From Bugulina stolonifera (Eukaryota > Bryozoa > Gymnolaemata > Cheilostomatida > Bugulidae), in the NCBI GenBank assembly GCA_935421135.1, contig OW285195.1, positions 6,982,701 through 7,046,700 on the forward strand: a DNA stretch of 64,000 nt. The letters run 5' to 3'. The notes under the pieces were generated by a model. That model was not told the DNA's origin. It worked only from the letters and a program-made list of their open reading frames with translations, and made no database searches. This document shows positions 1 through 12,819 of this stretch, piece by piece. A program made the position numbers and the translations under genes. Position 1 is the stretch's first letter; each line of letters starts with the position of its first letter.

Positions 1-474
1 GGTCGGCCCTCGACCTTCTGGCCGCCATATTGTTGTGCAATTTCCGGACGACCCTACGTCGTCTTTTTACAACACTACGTCGGTCTTTTTACCGGAATTT
101 CCTCCGGAAGTTCTATTACTAATATAAAGGGCACTGTTTTCATATTTGTTATCTCAGTTCATGCTCATCTCAATAAAGACACTTCTATACTTATACATGT
201 ATATAGAGACTTTCACTTCGTAGATAGGTCATTCTAGTTGTTAAGGTCCTCGACCTTGCAACACGAACTGCCTACTAGGTCGGATCACTCTCTTTCTCAG
301 TATAGCTAACAAGCATTGACTCGGGATCATATGGGTCGTCTTTGGTAGTTCTTCGACTACTAGTACCTGTTAATCTTTCATGTAATGAGAAAGCCTAGCA
401 CCACTCATAGGCACTTCACTTTAGACTCAGGAGTCGTCTAAGGACGACAGTACCAAAACCCAAAAACCATTACA
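1..474 (+). mobile_element. Truncated LTR (subfamily A), cut by window edge
   Basis: The right part of a gypsy-like LTR. It contains a TATA-like stretch with the downstream GGGCACTG block, a CAATAAAGACAC polyadenylation block near 171-182, the late conserved block with the GGTCGGATCACTC motif, and the terminal CCATTACA ending at 474. The same blocks in the same order occur at 2344, 49452, 56136 (reverse), 58073 and 62521. It shares a distinctive insert between the polyadenylation block and GGTCGGATCACTC with the reverse copy at 1562-2339, which sets these two apart as one subfamily. The 5' end lies outside the window, so whether it is a solo LTR or part of a full element cannot be told. Confidence 0.85.
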
Positions 475-1561
475 ATCTTTCAAAATTCAAAGATAGTCAT
501 TATTATTATTATTGTTATAATTATGTAGCCTAAAGTCTATGTTGTATTATATGATTGATAATAACATCACAACAGCCTGATAATAATAATAATATTAATA
601 ATAATAATAAAATAATATCATGTCTTTCACAGACTAAAGACCCTAAAGATGCATATGAAACAGATGTGGAATGTGTGATATGGAAGATTTGTATTGAGGT
701 TGGCATCAGTTTACTCGAAGCTTTCATAGGTTCTCATTCCAATTCCTGTAGGGGAGAGTTGTCTCCTCCCAGAAATTATATGCTGTCCAAACAGGATCGT
801 GTTGTGTATGTAGTAAGTCTATGAGAATATAAGTAGTACATTGTAAGCTGCCAAATTCTTATATACACCAAAACTTTCTCTCTTTGAAGGGTAGTTGATC
901 TGCAGGTATATATTTAGTATAGACATCAGGGCCAAGCAGCCAGCAATCCTGCTGTGATATAGTGGTATGTTACAAAGTGCTTGATGACTCATCAGTGATC
1001 TTTAATAGGATAATCAAGTTGAGAGTAGAAATCGCCATTTTTGCAAACACATTTGTCTGTTCAGTTTAATCATAAGCGGAAATAGCAACTGTGAATTAAT
1101 ATTTCACTAAATTTAAATTTAACTTCTTAGCAGTGGCACTACATCAAACTTGTCAATTTAGATTAGACCTGTATATTTTTTTTTAAATATAATATTACTT
1201 TTATTTTAATACTGAGTGAATCACAGCTACCAATTTATTTAGGCCTATTAAATAGGTAATAAATATTATGCTAATATTTCCACATGTGCATGGTCATGGT
1301 TGTGGTACACTAAGTACCTGCTTTCACTTGACGAAGTGTGCCAGCTTGTAACTTAACTGGCAATAAGCCAGTAATCACCCACAGCTGTCAATCCTCTTAG
1401 GGTAATCCCAATATTGATGGACAGATTGGTTGAATCCTTAGATAGCTGAGGAGCAGATTTAAATAACAAGATGCTGAGTCATCTGATTTGCTAGTCATCA
1501 TGTAACTGAGTACATTCTACTCAATTTCAGTTCTAGGCATACTGGTACATTTGGTACATAT
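475..1561. other. Intergenic spacer between opposed LTRs
   Basis: No convincing gene. An ATT/AAT microsatellite lies at about 580-612 and creates a spurious small ORF. The part from about 1430 to 1561 is homologous to 8385-8489 and belongs to the segmental duplication described separately. Confidence 0.5.
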
Positions 1562-2339
1562 TGTAATGGTTTTTGGGTTTTGGTGCGGTCGTCCTAAGAC
1601 GACTCCCGAGTCCAAAATGAAGTGCCTAGGAGTGGTGCTAGGCCTTCTCATTACATGAAAGATTGATCGGTGTCAGTAGTCAAAGAACTACCAAAGACGA
1701 CCCATATGATCCCGAGTCAATGCTTGTTTACTATACTGAGAAAGAGAGTGATCCGACCTAGTAGACAGTTTGTGTTGCAAGGTCAAGGACCTTAACAACT
1801 AGAATGACCTATCTACGAAGTGAAAGTCTCTATATATAAGTATAGAAGTGTCTTTATTGAGATCCAAGCATGAACGTAAAAACGATGCCCTTTATATAGT
1901 CAGAGAACTTCTGGAGGAAGTTCCGGTAAAAAGGCCGACGTAGTGTCGGGAAAAGATGACGTAGGGTCGTCCGAAAATTGCGCAACAACATGGCGGCCGG
2001 AAGCCCGATGGCCGACCCAAAATGGGCCGGGTTATTACAAAAGATGCTTAGAATCATCTAAATCATATGCAAAATCAATACCAAGTAATTCTGAGAGGTC
2101 GGGCCTCTTTACATGGGTATAAAAACAGTACAATGACTCAGTAATGCTATATACAGGTATGTAATTATCAAATGTATGGTTAGACATGTAATACAAGGCA
2201 AGTATGCGTATAGAGACAGCTAAGTGCAAGAGAATAAGTGTTAGATGAGTAGTGCTGTGGCAACTACTAGGCACTTAGAGTGCTATAAGGTCCATCAGGG
2301 TGACTGGAGTCGTATGTACAAATGTCCTGAACCATTACA
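1562..2339 (-). mobile_element. Solo LTR (subfamily A), reverse orientation
   Basis: A complete 778-bp LTR read on the minus strand. It begins TGTAATGG and ends CCATTACA, so it has TG...CA termini. It is flanked by ATAT at 1558-1561 and ATAT at 2340-2343, a 4-bp target duplication. The polyadenylation block reads CTTTATTG on the plus strand near 1852-1859. No internal retrotransposon sequence is attached, so it is a solo LTR, normally produced by recombination between the two LTRs of one element. Its 5' (U3) part is the long version also found at 49452 and 56136. Confidence 0.9.
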
Positions 2340-2343
2340 ATAT

Positions 2344-3008
2344 TGTAATGGTACGTCAAATCGTATCTTACATCTGACACTCATTCTTGTGTGCACATAA
2401 TTGTATATATCTGCTTGTACCTTACTCCTATATTGTTGTATATAGTTACATGATTATATCTAAGTCTTTTAATGCCTTTTATACCCATGTACAGAGGCCC
2501 GACCTCTCAGAATTCATTGATATTCATTTTGTACATGAATTGGACCATTATAAGCAACTTTTGTATAACCCGACCTATTTTGGGTCGGCCGTCGGGCTTA
2601 CGGCGGCCATCTTGTTGCGCAACTTCCGGACGACCACACGTTGTCTTTTCCCGACACTACGTCGGCCGGAAGTCCTTATACTATATAAAGGGCATTGTTT
2701 TACTGTTCATTGTCTCAGTCTTCACTTGGCTTTCAATAAAGACACATCTATACTTGATACAGAGACTTTCACTTCCTTTTGTCAGGTCATTCGCTTAGCG
2801 AACCGCCTACTAGGTCGGATCACTCTCTTTCATAGTATAGTCTGAAGGTCAGACTTGGGACCAGATGGATCGTCTCTGGTAGTTATTGGGCTACTGAGAC
2901 CGCTCGATCTTTCATGTAATGCGAAGTCCTATTACCACTCATAGGCACTTCATTTCTGGGTCGATAGTCGTCCAAGGACGACCGCACCAAATCACAGGAA
3001 CCATTACA
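2344..3008 (+). mobile_element. Solo LTR (subfamily B, short U3), adjacent to the previous one
   Basis: A complete 665-bp LTR beginning TGTAATGG and ending CCATTACA, closely similar to the 663-bp LTRs of the intact element at 58073-63183. Only the four bases ATAT (2340-2343) separate it from the reverse LTR on its left, and ATAT follows at 3009-3012, so each LTR has its own 4-bp duplication and they share the middle one. It keeps the TATATAAAGGGC promoter-like block and the CAATAAAGAC signal. The two small ORFs inside it are by-products of the LTR and recur in every copy. Confidence 0.92.
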
Positions 3009-3159
3009 ATATTATTATTCTTGTATGCATACATAAAAACTTACTTACCGATTTTACTTCCTGCTATTAACCCCTGGTAAGAAAGCAAAGATTTAAAGAG
3101 ATCTGCATTTCTTTCTAATTTGGGGTGGAGAAGGCACTTCACCAATGGCCAAGTTAATG

Positions 3160-3300
3160 AAGTAGCACAGGAGCATTATAAGGTTGGATGCCCTTCCTAA
3201 CACCACCAACAACCCTTATGGGAATCAAACCTGAGACTCCCACATGAAAGTCCAGAGCCCTTACCATTAGCCTCACTACTGTGTATATATATCCAGCATC
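3160..3300 (-). repeat. tRNA-derived SINE-like repeat
   Basis: Read on the minus strand, it has a box-B-like GGTTTGATTCCC after a segment containing GGACTTTCATGTGGGAG, followed by GGTGGTGTTAGGAAGGGCATCC. Related fragments with the same order of motifs lie at about 7865-7965 and 13485-13570 on the plus strand. A tRNA-derived SINE family is the simplest reading; box A is weak and no target duplication was found. Confidence 0.4.
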
Positions 3301-4431
3301 CATGTGCACTGCTGATGTGCGCCTATTCTTCAGGTGAACATCCATTTACATGCATATTCAGATTATAAGCAGTAAAAATGTTCCATATACACTGTATACG
3401 TTTACTGCAGATTGCATACTGAAAGATACTTTCTGTAGGTTGCACCTTTAAAGAAATTTACTGCATGCTAATTTACTGTGGAAGACAGTATTGCTAATGT
3501 ATGTAGAACAGTTTAGTAACTAAAGGTATTATTATGGGAACAACAGTTTGAAACTGGATTTTGATCATCATCTATATATCAACTGCTGCTTTCAAAAATT
3601 GCGTGTCTGAACCAGACACACATATGCAAACTAGGAATTGAAAAACTTTTAATGCTTCCTTGATCAATGAAAGGCAAAAGCGATTTACAGGAAGGATTTG
3701 TTGAATATTAAAATTCACTGAATTTTTGGTTATCTCTAAGTCTCAGATTTAATTTCTCCACCGCACATTTGAATGCAGAAAACAATGATCTTCAAGAGGG
3801 CCGGTCAAATCTTATGTGTACTTCTCATTGTTCACGGAAACGTCACATTAAGTACATGTACATGTATATTACATATTTATTACGATTATGTCATGTGTGA
3901 TGTTATAAGTACCATTGTATTTACTAAGTATGTAATATTATACTTGTGTTATTATACATACATGTATATACATGTAATTATGTTATATGTGTGTACATTG
4001 ATGTCAAATTAACTTTGTGAAAACTATTAGAGAAGAAGTGAGAGGATTAAAACCTTAAGACTTAATAAATCATTTTGGAAAATTGGATAATATGACAAGG
4101 TTGTAATTAAATTCCTGCTAGAGATGCAGTAATTATAGTAAATAACTCCAGGAACGGAATTCAATGAAAAACATATTTAACTCTTCTGCATTAACAGTTT
4201 CATTATATTTATACTTTGTGTGTAATATTAGATTACTATGTTCTAGTATCAATAAATGTATAAGTACAGGTACTCATGCATTTACATATGCAGTTGACAT
4301 GTACATGTACTCGTATATTTATTTAATACTGTATATTATATTTTCTACTTGTGAATAAAGGCATCAGCAAATACCTCTCAGCAGTACGGAAAGTTCCATT
4401 ATAGCTAATAGGCAACGGAGCTTGCTATTTG
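3301..4431. other. Non-coding part of duplicated segment, copy 1
   Basis: No gene seen. Blocks here recur about 5.5 kb downstream: the segment with ACTTTCTGTAGGTTGCACC near 3428 matches one near 8884, and the block with GCTAGAGATGCAGTAATTATAG near 4120 matches one near 9711. The short ORFs here are AT-rich and not conserved between the copies. Confidence 0.55.
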
Positions 4432-4700
4432 AGGTGTTAGTGGCCGAGTGGTCTAGCGCTAGTCACTCTGGTCTTGCAGCAATGACGCAAGTTATCTGCA
4501 AGGATGTGAGTCCGAGCCCAGCCAGTGACCTGGAGGTTTTCGTCCCAAAGAAGGTTTTCCCTCTGTGCCATATCGAACTATAATAATATCCAGCTCTAGG
4601 AGCCGTGGTGGCCCCTCGACTAGCTCTGCTATTGGGCAGCCAAGTTAAAGAATTGTGTTTGGCGTCACGGATATTATTATTATTATTGTTATTATTATAC
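4432..4700 (+). repeat. tRNA-derived SINE with ATT-rich tail
   Basis: A tRNA-like head of the Leu/Ser type, with box A TGGCCGAGTGGTCTAG at 4441 and a box-B-like GAGTCCGAGCCC near 4508. It is followed by a unique body of about 140 bp and an (ATT)n-type tail ending near 4698. This head-body-simple-tail layout is characteristic of SINEs transcribed by RNA polymerase III. It is not visible at the matching place in the second segmental copy (near 10010), so it may have inserted after the duplication. The long antisense ORF across it is spurious. Confidence 0.55.
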
Positions 4701-5039
4701 AAGTTGCAAGCTGTATGCACGGACAAGTACATGTAGTGTTGCTTCTACTGCATATATCAGATTTACCAAAAATAGAATTTGTAATGATATATGGAGGTAT
4801 TTTGAGGTGAGTGTTAACGTCCGGATCCCAATATTTCATTAAGAAAGTTGTGGTCGAGTTAATTAGGAATATCTCTGAAGTTAATCCGATGGTATGGGAA
4901 TAAGCCCTGATTGATTGCTGAGTATTGATTAATATTTATGACAAGTGACTGACTTAAAGCAGAAGGAGCCACCAAGAAGCTGTTTATAGCTTTGAGAAGA
5001 CAGAACTGCACTATAAAACCATCTGTCTAATTAGCCATT

Positions 5040-5201
5040 TATTACTTCCCTAAACTCAAATTAAAATATTATAGCCATCCATCACTGTGAACCGTGTTCT
5101 CCCATACTAATTGTTTACATATAAAAAGAGGCCTGCTCGATCACCACCAGCAATATCGCCGAGACCTCAGCATACTGTACATCTTCATCTCAGAACTATA
5201 A
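5040..5201 (+). promoter_or_regulatory. Promoter and non-coding first exon of gene A
   Basis: A TATA box, TATAAAAAG, lies at 5120-5128. Transcription would start near 5150, and a consensus splice donor (A|GTGAGT) follows 5201. The block from about 5040 to 5201 is strongly conserved with 10550-10692 upstream of gene B, including the sequence AGAGGCCTGCTC just after the TATA box, while flanking intron sequence has diverged. This indicates selection or a recent common origin of the promoters. The transcription start is inferred, not seen. Confidence 0.6.
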
Positions 5202-5517
5202 GTGAGTTTTGTATTTCAATATTTTACCGTTTGTAGTAAAAAACCTTACTTTTTTCTTAAAATATTCCCAAAATGTTTATGGTTTCTACTAAGCAAGTTG
5301 TGAATTTGTACCAACTAGCAACAAGTATCTTTCACTGGTTTGCCGAATGAATTTTTTTCATGTTTCTTGCATTAATTTTCCACCTAATTTCTCACCAATT
5401 AGAAAAATGCACCTGCTGGCAGCCTACATATTACTTTACACTTTGTCGAGATATTTCTCAAAACGTTATAAAAATATTATTATATTAATAACTGTTGGTT
5501 GATTTGTAGCAGAAACA

Positions 5518-6931
5518 ATGAACTGTCTCAAATTAGCTTTGCTGGTTGCACTTGTTGCTACAACATCTGCATTTGGTGGCGGCTCATTCTTAGGCAATGG
5601 GCATGGTTCCTTTGGCTATGGAGGACCATTTGGTGGATATGGTGGTGGTCTGGGTCTCGGACTCGGTGGAGGATACGGAGGCTATGGAGGTACGATTATT
5701 GAACCATAGTCTAACATAGGCATGAATTATTTTAAACAATTGAAAGTACTGTTTATAAAAATTAGTGTATTATACATTATTCAGGTCAAAATTTTCACTT
5801 CACTAAATGCGACTAGTATACTGGCAAATATGGATATTATCATACTGCAAATACGTGCTTGAATTATAACAGAATAGTGTATTTATAGTTAATTTATATT
5901 TGAATTTACAGTGTAACTCACTTGCAAATATAATAATGTTATGCTTACTACGATAATTTCAGGACTGTTTGGTAACAACTATTTGAACAGCAACCAGTAC
6001 CTCAATGGAGGACAGTTTGGTAACTACAACCAAGGATTCAAGTCTAGCCACAGCAATGACTACAGTAAGTCTTATCAAATTAGTTTTTTCACTCATGTGC
6101 TAGCTCGCGGGATCATACATGTAGGTTATACACGGTTATCTACTATAAAATATTTTTAATAATGTGTTATAATGGGATTGCTGATCAAAATTAATATTAT
6201 TAATCATTGTCTTTGCATCTTTTTTGTGTGTACTGGTAGGCTATGGAACACACTTTAAATCGTGTTAATAATTATTAGAATAGACACCTTAATTTAGCAG
6301 TGTAGCTAATTTTCAAATGGACTATGGTAAAAGTCATGCAAAGTGGCTACTGTCTGGTTTATTACTAATGTAAATATGGTTTTGTAGATGTGGCTCTCAG
6401 TGGAGCTCAAAGCAGTGACGTTGCACATCATGTAGGAGGAAGTCATGGAAGCAAAGTGGTCGGCGGAAATTCCATTGCTGCTGTAAGTTGTATACTATAG
6501 TATATAGACCTACCTATTGTAACTACATGCCGGTATAATTATGAGGCCATTTTTATGTACATGTAGATTACAGTAAAATGTGATTACACAATGTAATCTA
6601 GAAATTCCTTCGTTGTCGTTGCAAATATATCAATTGTCAATGAATTCGTTCTTAAACCATGTGATTTTGACGTCAAGCAGTAGCTGCATGTAAATGAATT
6701 CATTAATAACGGAGCAACGGAGCACTTTATCAATGCATGTCTGAATGCAAAATGATCTAGGAAAAAACGACAATACTGTATCTGTTTCTTTGTTACATTT
6801 TCTAAATAGAGATCAGTTTCTAAGCCACCATCTGGAAGCTCTGGCATAATTGAATGACAATTTATATTTTGCAGGGAAATGGCTTTTTGGGAAATGGTGG
6901 TTTTGGTGCAGGTGGATTCACATATGGTTAG
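5518..6931 (+). CDS. Gene A: small secreted Gly-rich protein (141 aa, 4 coding exons)
   Basis: Coding exons 5518-5689, 5963-6064, 6388-6482 and 6875-6931 join in frame (phases 1, 1, 0), each bounded by GT and AG. The ATG at 5518 lies just after an acceptor (TTTGTAG or GTAGCAG). Residues 1-18 form a signal peptide (MNCLKLALLVALVATTSA). Then come a Gly/Tyr/Phe-rich stretch with repeated GGYGG motifs (to about residue 57), an Asn/Gln/Gly-rich part (58-91), a His/Ser/Gly part starting with NVALSG (91-123) and a short Gly-rich end. AATAAA lies at 7076-7081. It is the closest paralogue of gene B: the second and third coding exons are identical in length (102 and 95 nt). I do not recognise the family. 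A secreted structural or matrix protein is an inference from composition only. Confidence 0.8.
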
Positions 6932-7109
6932 ACGAACAGCTCAAGTTTTGGTGTTTTTTTGCTACCCTGGATCTGCGGTGTTTTGTTGCTACCCTGGATC
7001 TACTGAGAGAGCATGTTGTGTTTATGTTTGTGTTGAGGATGAAATTATTATACATGTACGTTTGTCTTAAGCAGTAATAAATCGCATTGCTATTATTCCA
7101 CACAATCAT

Positions 7110-10100
7110 TTTATTCCTTTTAACAAATAAAAAGAATAATATTTCACATTGTAATTTTAATATATATCAACAAAATATTAAATTTATGGTGCATATCTAA
7201 TAAGAAACGCACTTGAAGGTCTCGTTGCCACGTTTGCATGTTATAAAAATATTTTGTTTACACGAGCTTATTTTAGTGTATCTGAAATTAAAAGTAATAT
7301 AAATGTGTGCAAGATGTTATAATATAATACAGTTCAAAGGTTTCAAGCCATTTCATGTTATCTCGTTATCACCAGGCCCCATTTGTAAACAGAATCCCAC
7401 CACATTTATTCAAGAAACTTCAACTAAACATTATATTAAATTATTGATATACTTGTATATCTTTAGTGAATGAAAACAAATCCGTAACATGTTTGATCGG
7501 CCCTGCTGTCTCTCATTTCTTATTTAAATGAGCTAATTAGTCTCCGAACAGGGAATGAGGTATACTCTGAATTTTGGTGTATAAAATAATTAATAACCAC
7601 TTGAAATGCTTCCACGGAAATAATAGTTTCATTTTGCTTTTGTGAGATGACAAGAAGAATTTTGGCAGCAATACAGCAGATGTTCATACTATATGTTATG
7701 AAATTGGCATAATTTATTATATAAACAAATAAATACTTTATTACCTGGGATTAACATTCAGAAGTAAAATTGGTAAGCTTGGTATAGCTTTACGATATAA
7801 AGACATAAAAATATAGATTTATCATATTCATTTCATTTCAAGATGCAAAAATTAATCACTACATGTGGTCTAGTGTACTTTCATGTTGGAGATTGGAGTT
7901 CGAATCCTGTAGAAGTAATTGCTGGTAGTAGGAAGAGCATCTAACCCTAAGTTTCTCTTGTGCCACTTTTCCATGCAGAGAGCCTAAGAACCTTCTCTTT
8001 TCAAAACTATTAAAACTGTCCAATAATTTTGTTACCTGTGATTAATAGCGGGAAGGAAACCAATAATTATAAATGTGTGCAAGATATTATAACATAATAT
8101 AGTTCAAAGGCTTCAAGCCATTTCTTTGATCAACACATTTGTATTAAGAGTTCTGGTTTTAATTTTGAACAAATTCTGTCATGCCTCTTGTACATACCTT
8201 AAGGTTAAATCAGCTATAAGGCATGTAGCTGAAAACTACACAAGGTGCTGGCAAGTGGCAGCAACAATAACAGATAATATTTCTCCGCCAAGTGTTTGAA
8301 AGCCTTCGTTTTGGTAACCAGACCTGTTAGTACCATTCATGGACCGTCGTACATATTTACTACATGTAAATTCACATCATAAGTATCCTTAGATGGTTGA
8401 GGGACAGATAGAGATGCTGAGATCCCCACGTGACCATCTACATACTATTGAATTCCAGTTCTATACATACTGGTACACTTTATACATATTAATATATTCT
8501 TGTGTGCAAACAATAGGCGTATTCGGATATTGCACGTGCAAGTTTTATAAATAGCAATCTGCAGCAATAACAATTTATTTTATTCAATAAATAATATATA
8601 ACGCTAGCTATAATGCTAGGTTAGGCATGCCTGGTAATATTATATGTATTGCTAACAATGGGATTTCCCTTCAGATCACGCATTAGTCACCCTTGATCGC
8701 TTAAGCTGTGTTCGGATATTAAAAGCAGTCCTATATGAACCAGTACAGTTTCCAAATACGCCTATTGTGTATATATATACTCAGCAGCCATATGCTCTGT
8801 TTACGTCCACCACATAGATATTCAGCTCATCAAGAGTAACAATTTTCCATAGACGAGTTTACTGTACATTGCACCTTGAAAGACACTTTCTGTAGGTTAC
8901 ACCTTTAAAGATATTTACTGCGTCATGTTCAATATTTAAGGATGCATTTTGCTGAGTAGGTTGCACCTCTAAGAGATAGTATTGGGAAAGTGTGTGAGAC
9001 TGTAGAACAAAACACCTAGCTCTTTAGTAATTAAAGGTTTGGTTACGAGTATATTGTTACAGGATTTTGAAACTCCATGACTGTTTGCTTTTTCTCTCCA
9101 TTTAGTTTATCAAATGTCATCTGCAACTAATTGCATAATTAGTTGGAAAAGGCAGATGAAAAGCTGGATTACACATTATACATACATGTACGACCAACGA
9201 AAAGCAAACAATGACTACAACTTTATCAGCCGTAGCTTTCAAACAACTTTAATTGTTTACTTGAATCAAACATGTACCAGAAATTGAGAAAAGTCTAAAG
9301 ATTTTTTGACCAATGAAAATACACACTAATAATGACTTATGGGGAGGATTTGTCAAATATCAGATGACACTGAATATTTTTTTCTTTAGCCTTAGTCCCT
9401 AAAACTAAATCTCAATTTTTCAATTGCAGAAACCTATGCTCTTCAAGCTACTGATCCGATGAATTACAATGTACGTACATAAAACCATCCAGTTGGATCA
9501 CAAATGTAGCTGCATTTATTTATTACAATTGTAACATATTATATTATGCTAAAAGTATTTTGTACTAAGTATGTAACAATTATACTTGTGTTATTATAAT
9601 GTGTACATCGGCATCAAACTGTAAACAATATTAGATAAGAAGTGAGAGGATTAAAATAATAAATCATTTTGGAAAATTAGATAATATGACAAGGTTGTAA
9701 TTGAATTCCTGCTAGAGATGCAGTAATTATAGTAAATAACTCCAGGAACCGGAATTCAATTACTAACCAGTCTCCTTACTCTTGCGCTGTATTAATTCTG
9801 ATATAGTTATAGCTTGTGTGTAACCACTTTGTAGTATCTATGCCATCAGTACATGTAGTAATATAAACACAGAATGTACAGCGAAGGTAACATAGTAACT
9901 ACCACTAGTTTACATGTACTGTAAGTCTAGACATGGTGTACTCTGTGGCATGATGTAGCGAATTACTGAATTTAGATGTACCTTTGTCTCGATCGATGCT
10001 TACCATATTATACAGCCATTTGCAAAGTTTAAGACTACCATCTATTTTGGACCGTTTTGACCGAAAATGTATCATTTCATATACATAGACATCTACATAC

Positions 10101-10549
10101 TGTAGTACATTCCACTTGATTAACTTGTTGTGTTTTTCTAAAAATGACGCTCAGACAACGAGAGAGATTAATTTTCTTGAGTAGGTATAAAGTCGAGGCA
10201 TGATTTGCCAGTAGATAGCTAGTAGATATGAGCTTGTTATACGGGCCATTTGCAAATACGACTATTACAGAAAATTTTGTGAATAAGACGTTTAGTGATA
10301 GACAAACAAGGGTAATTTGAGGTGACTATTAGTGTTCATGTCACAAGATTCCAGTCAGAAAGTTGTGGTACGTTTAATTAGAAATACCTCAGCAGTTAAT
10401 CCTCCAGTATGATTGATTTGTGAATATTGATTAATATTTATGACACACGACTGACTTCCTATAGGGGAGCCACAAAGAAACTGTTCAAATGAGATGACGA
10501 AACTGCACCATACAACCATCCGTTTAATTAACCGATTACTTCCCCAAAC
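7110..10549. other. Intergenic: end of copy 1 and start of copy 2 of a segmental duplication
   Basis: No gene seen. The part after gene A (7110-8384) matches sequence after gene B (about 12850-14010), and 8385-10549 matches sequence upstream of gene A (about 1434-5040, without the two LTRs). Within it, about 7865-7965 is a SINE-like fragment with box-B-like GAGTTCGAATCC and GGAAGAGCATC. Short internal similarity exists between about 7305-7350 and 8072-8118 (AAATGTGTGCAAGAT block). Confidence 0.55.
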
Positions 10550-10692
10550 TCAAATTAGAATATTGTAGTCATTCATCAGTGATGTGCATTTCCCCGAATG
10601 ATTGTTTACATATAAAAAGAGGCCTGCTCAACCATTACCATCAATATCGCCAAAACCTCAGCACATCGTACATCTCTATTTCTCCACTATAA
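10550..10692 (+). promoter_or_regulatory. Promoter and non-coding first exon of gene B
   Basis: TATAAAAAG at 10611-10619, the conserved AGAGGCCTGCTC downstream, and a donor A|GTGAGT after 10692. This is nearly the same arrangement as upstream of gene A. The spacing from TATA box to donor is also nearly the same (about 82 and 74 bp). Confidence 0.6.
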
Positions 10693-11006
10693 GTGAGTAT
10701 ACATGTATATTTTCTGCTACAGAAATTGTTTTATTTCATGTAGCATATAAACGAACTTTTTAATTTGTGATAATTTTCTAGCTCTGGCTGGCTTACTAGA
10801 GAAAATTTTATCTTCTTATTTTCAAAAAATATCATTTCTCGATTTTCTGATTAATATTTTATAAGTCTAGAAAATGCATTGCAAATACATGTACTAATTT
10901 AATAGCTAGAATTTACAATGCGTAGTTTACATGTAGAAAAACTCTATTAGCAGGTTATAATATTATTATTCTAATGATATTGTTGATTTATGTTGTAGCA
11001 GGAACG

Positions 11007-12641
11007 ATGAATTACCTCAAGTTAGCTTTGTTGATTGTGCTTGTTGCTACCATATCTGCACATGGTGGGAAAGGATACAGAAAGCGTGGCAGGAAGGGCG
11101 GTGCTTACAAAAAGAAACTCGGTGGAGGAGGCTATCAGGGTCCCCCGTATGCAGGCAATGGGCATGGTTCCTATGGCTATGGAGGACCAGTTGGTGGATA
11201 TGGAGGTGGTCTGGGTCTCGGCCTCCTGCTCGGTGGAGGATATGGAGGATATGGAGGTACCGGTCTAGATGTTTATTATTTCAATATCAGTCTATAATGG
11301 ATTAAGAAAGAATGGAAGAAAATATTGCTTATATAAATTACCATCGCACCATATAATTAAAACTGGGATAACTTGTTATTTACAACAGAGTTTGAAGATA
11401 CATGTAACTGGGTTTACAGTGATGAGTCCTACATATTAATGAATATAAAACTTATCATGCTATTGATGCCTGATTTTATTACAACATTTCATTCGTTTTT
11501 GAAGTAACAAAATGTCTATAACCCTATTATTCATGCATGTACATATTAACTCTTTGTATTCCGTGGAAATATAGTAATTATGCTCCTGCTGACTATTTCA
11601 GGACTTTTGGGTAATAACTACGTGAACAGAAACCAGTTTATCAATGGAGCACAGTTTGGTGGCTTCAACCAAGGATTTAAGGCTAGCCACAGCAAAGAGT
11701 TCAGTAAGTTACTGAGTGTATGCTTACAAGTACATAAGTGCACATTTATACATATTCGATTTTAACTCCCTAATTATAACATTTAATAGGTAGATAATAT
11801 TATAATATCATAATTGTGTTTGTATGTTGGTAGGCTATAATAACTGTAGCCAACACTTTCAACGATGTTAATTTGGATAGTCGATGTTAATTTGGATAGT
11901 CGTCATAATATGAGGATGTAGTTAATTTATGTGTAGGCTACATTGCTAAACTCAGTAGAAATTGAAATAAGTCATCTAATAGTGGCTGCTGTGAGATATT
12001 TACACTTGTACATGTATATAAACATGGTATTATAGACGTGGCTCTCAGTGGGTCTCAGAGTAGCAGTATCGCACACAACGTAGGAGGAAACTTTGGAAAC
12101 AAACTGGTAGCAGGAAATTCTTTTGCCTCTGTAAGTAATAGATATATACTTATTGCACTTATATGTGGCCATTCTCCTCATCATATAGACCATATGCATA
12201 TTCTTAGAACCACAGATTGTTTCTATGTAGCGAAATCTAACAATTCTTTCAAAGACATTACAACAGAATTAACAAGCTTCATTGTATTCAAACTACAACT
12301 GCGGGTTGAACATGACGTATAACTATGACTATGACTGTAACTGTAACTGTAACTGTGACCATGATTATAATTAGTAAAAAATCAAGCAGCTGTAAAACAG
12401 GTAAATAGCCTGTAGAATTGACAATTAGTGGCAGAATATTTCATCTCCGAAGATGGTACAAGAGCTGAAATGATGAAACATATTATCTCTCTCTTGCATT
12501 CACTATGAGTACCTCTTTCAACATCACTACTTCTTAACCTCTGGCAAGTGATTGTATCAACAATGAATATTAATGCATACTTTTCAGGGAAATGGCATAG
12601 TTGGAGCTGGTGGTATTGGTGCAGGTGGACTCCTGTTATAG
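11007..12641 (+). CDS. Gene B: small secreted Gly-rich protein (166 aa, 4 coding exons)
   Basis: Coding exons 11007-11256, 11602-11703, 12036-12130 and 12588-12641 join in frame with phases 1, 1, 0, exactly as in gene A. The signal peptide is residues 1-18 (MNYLKLALLIVLVATISA). Compared with gene A it has an extra basic insert (KGYRKRGRKGG, then KKK) before the shared Gly/Tyr-rich part. The second coding exon encodes the shared GLLGNNY...NQF...NQGFK pattern, the third starts NVALSG, and the end is Gly-rich (IGAGGLLL). AATAAA lies at 12807-12812. The basic insert makes it resemble genes C, D and E, which also carry a basic stretch after the signal peptide. Function unknown. Confidence 0.8.
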
Positions 12642-12819
12642 ACTGGGCTGTATTATAGATATGGTCAGATGAACGGCACAAGTTCGGATGGACTGCCGTG
12701 ATTTGTTACCCATCTGAATCTCTCTATGGAGAGATAATGTTGTGTTTATGTTTATGTTGAGAATGAGTTATTGAATTACGAGTTATTATACGCCGACGTT
12801 ACTAGTAATAAAATATTAT

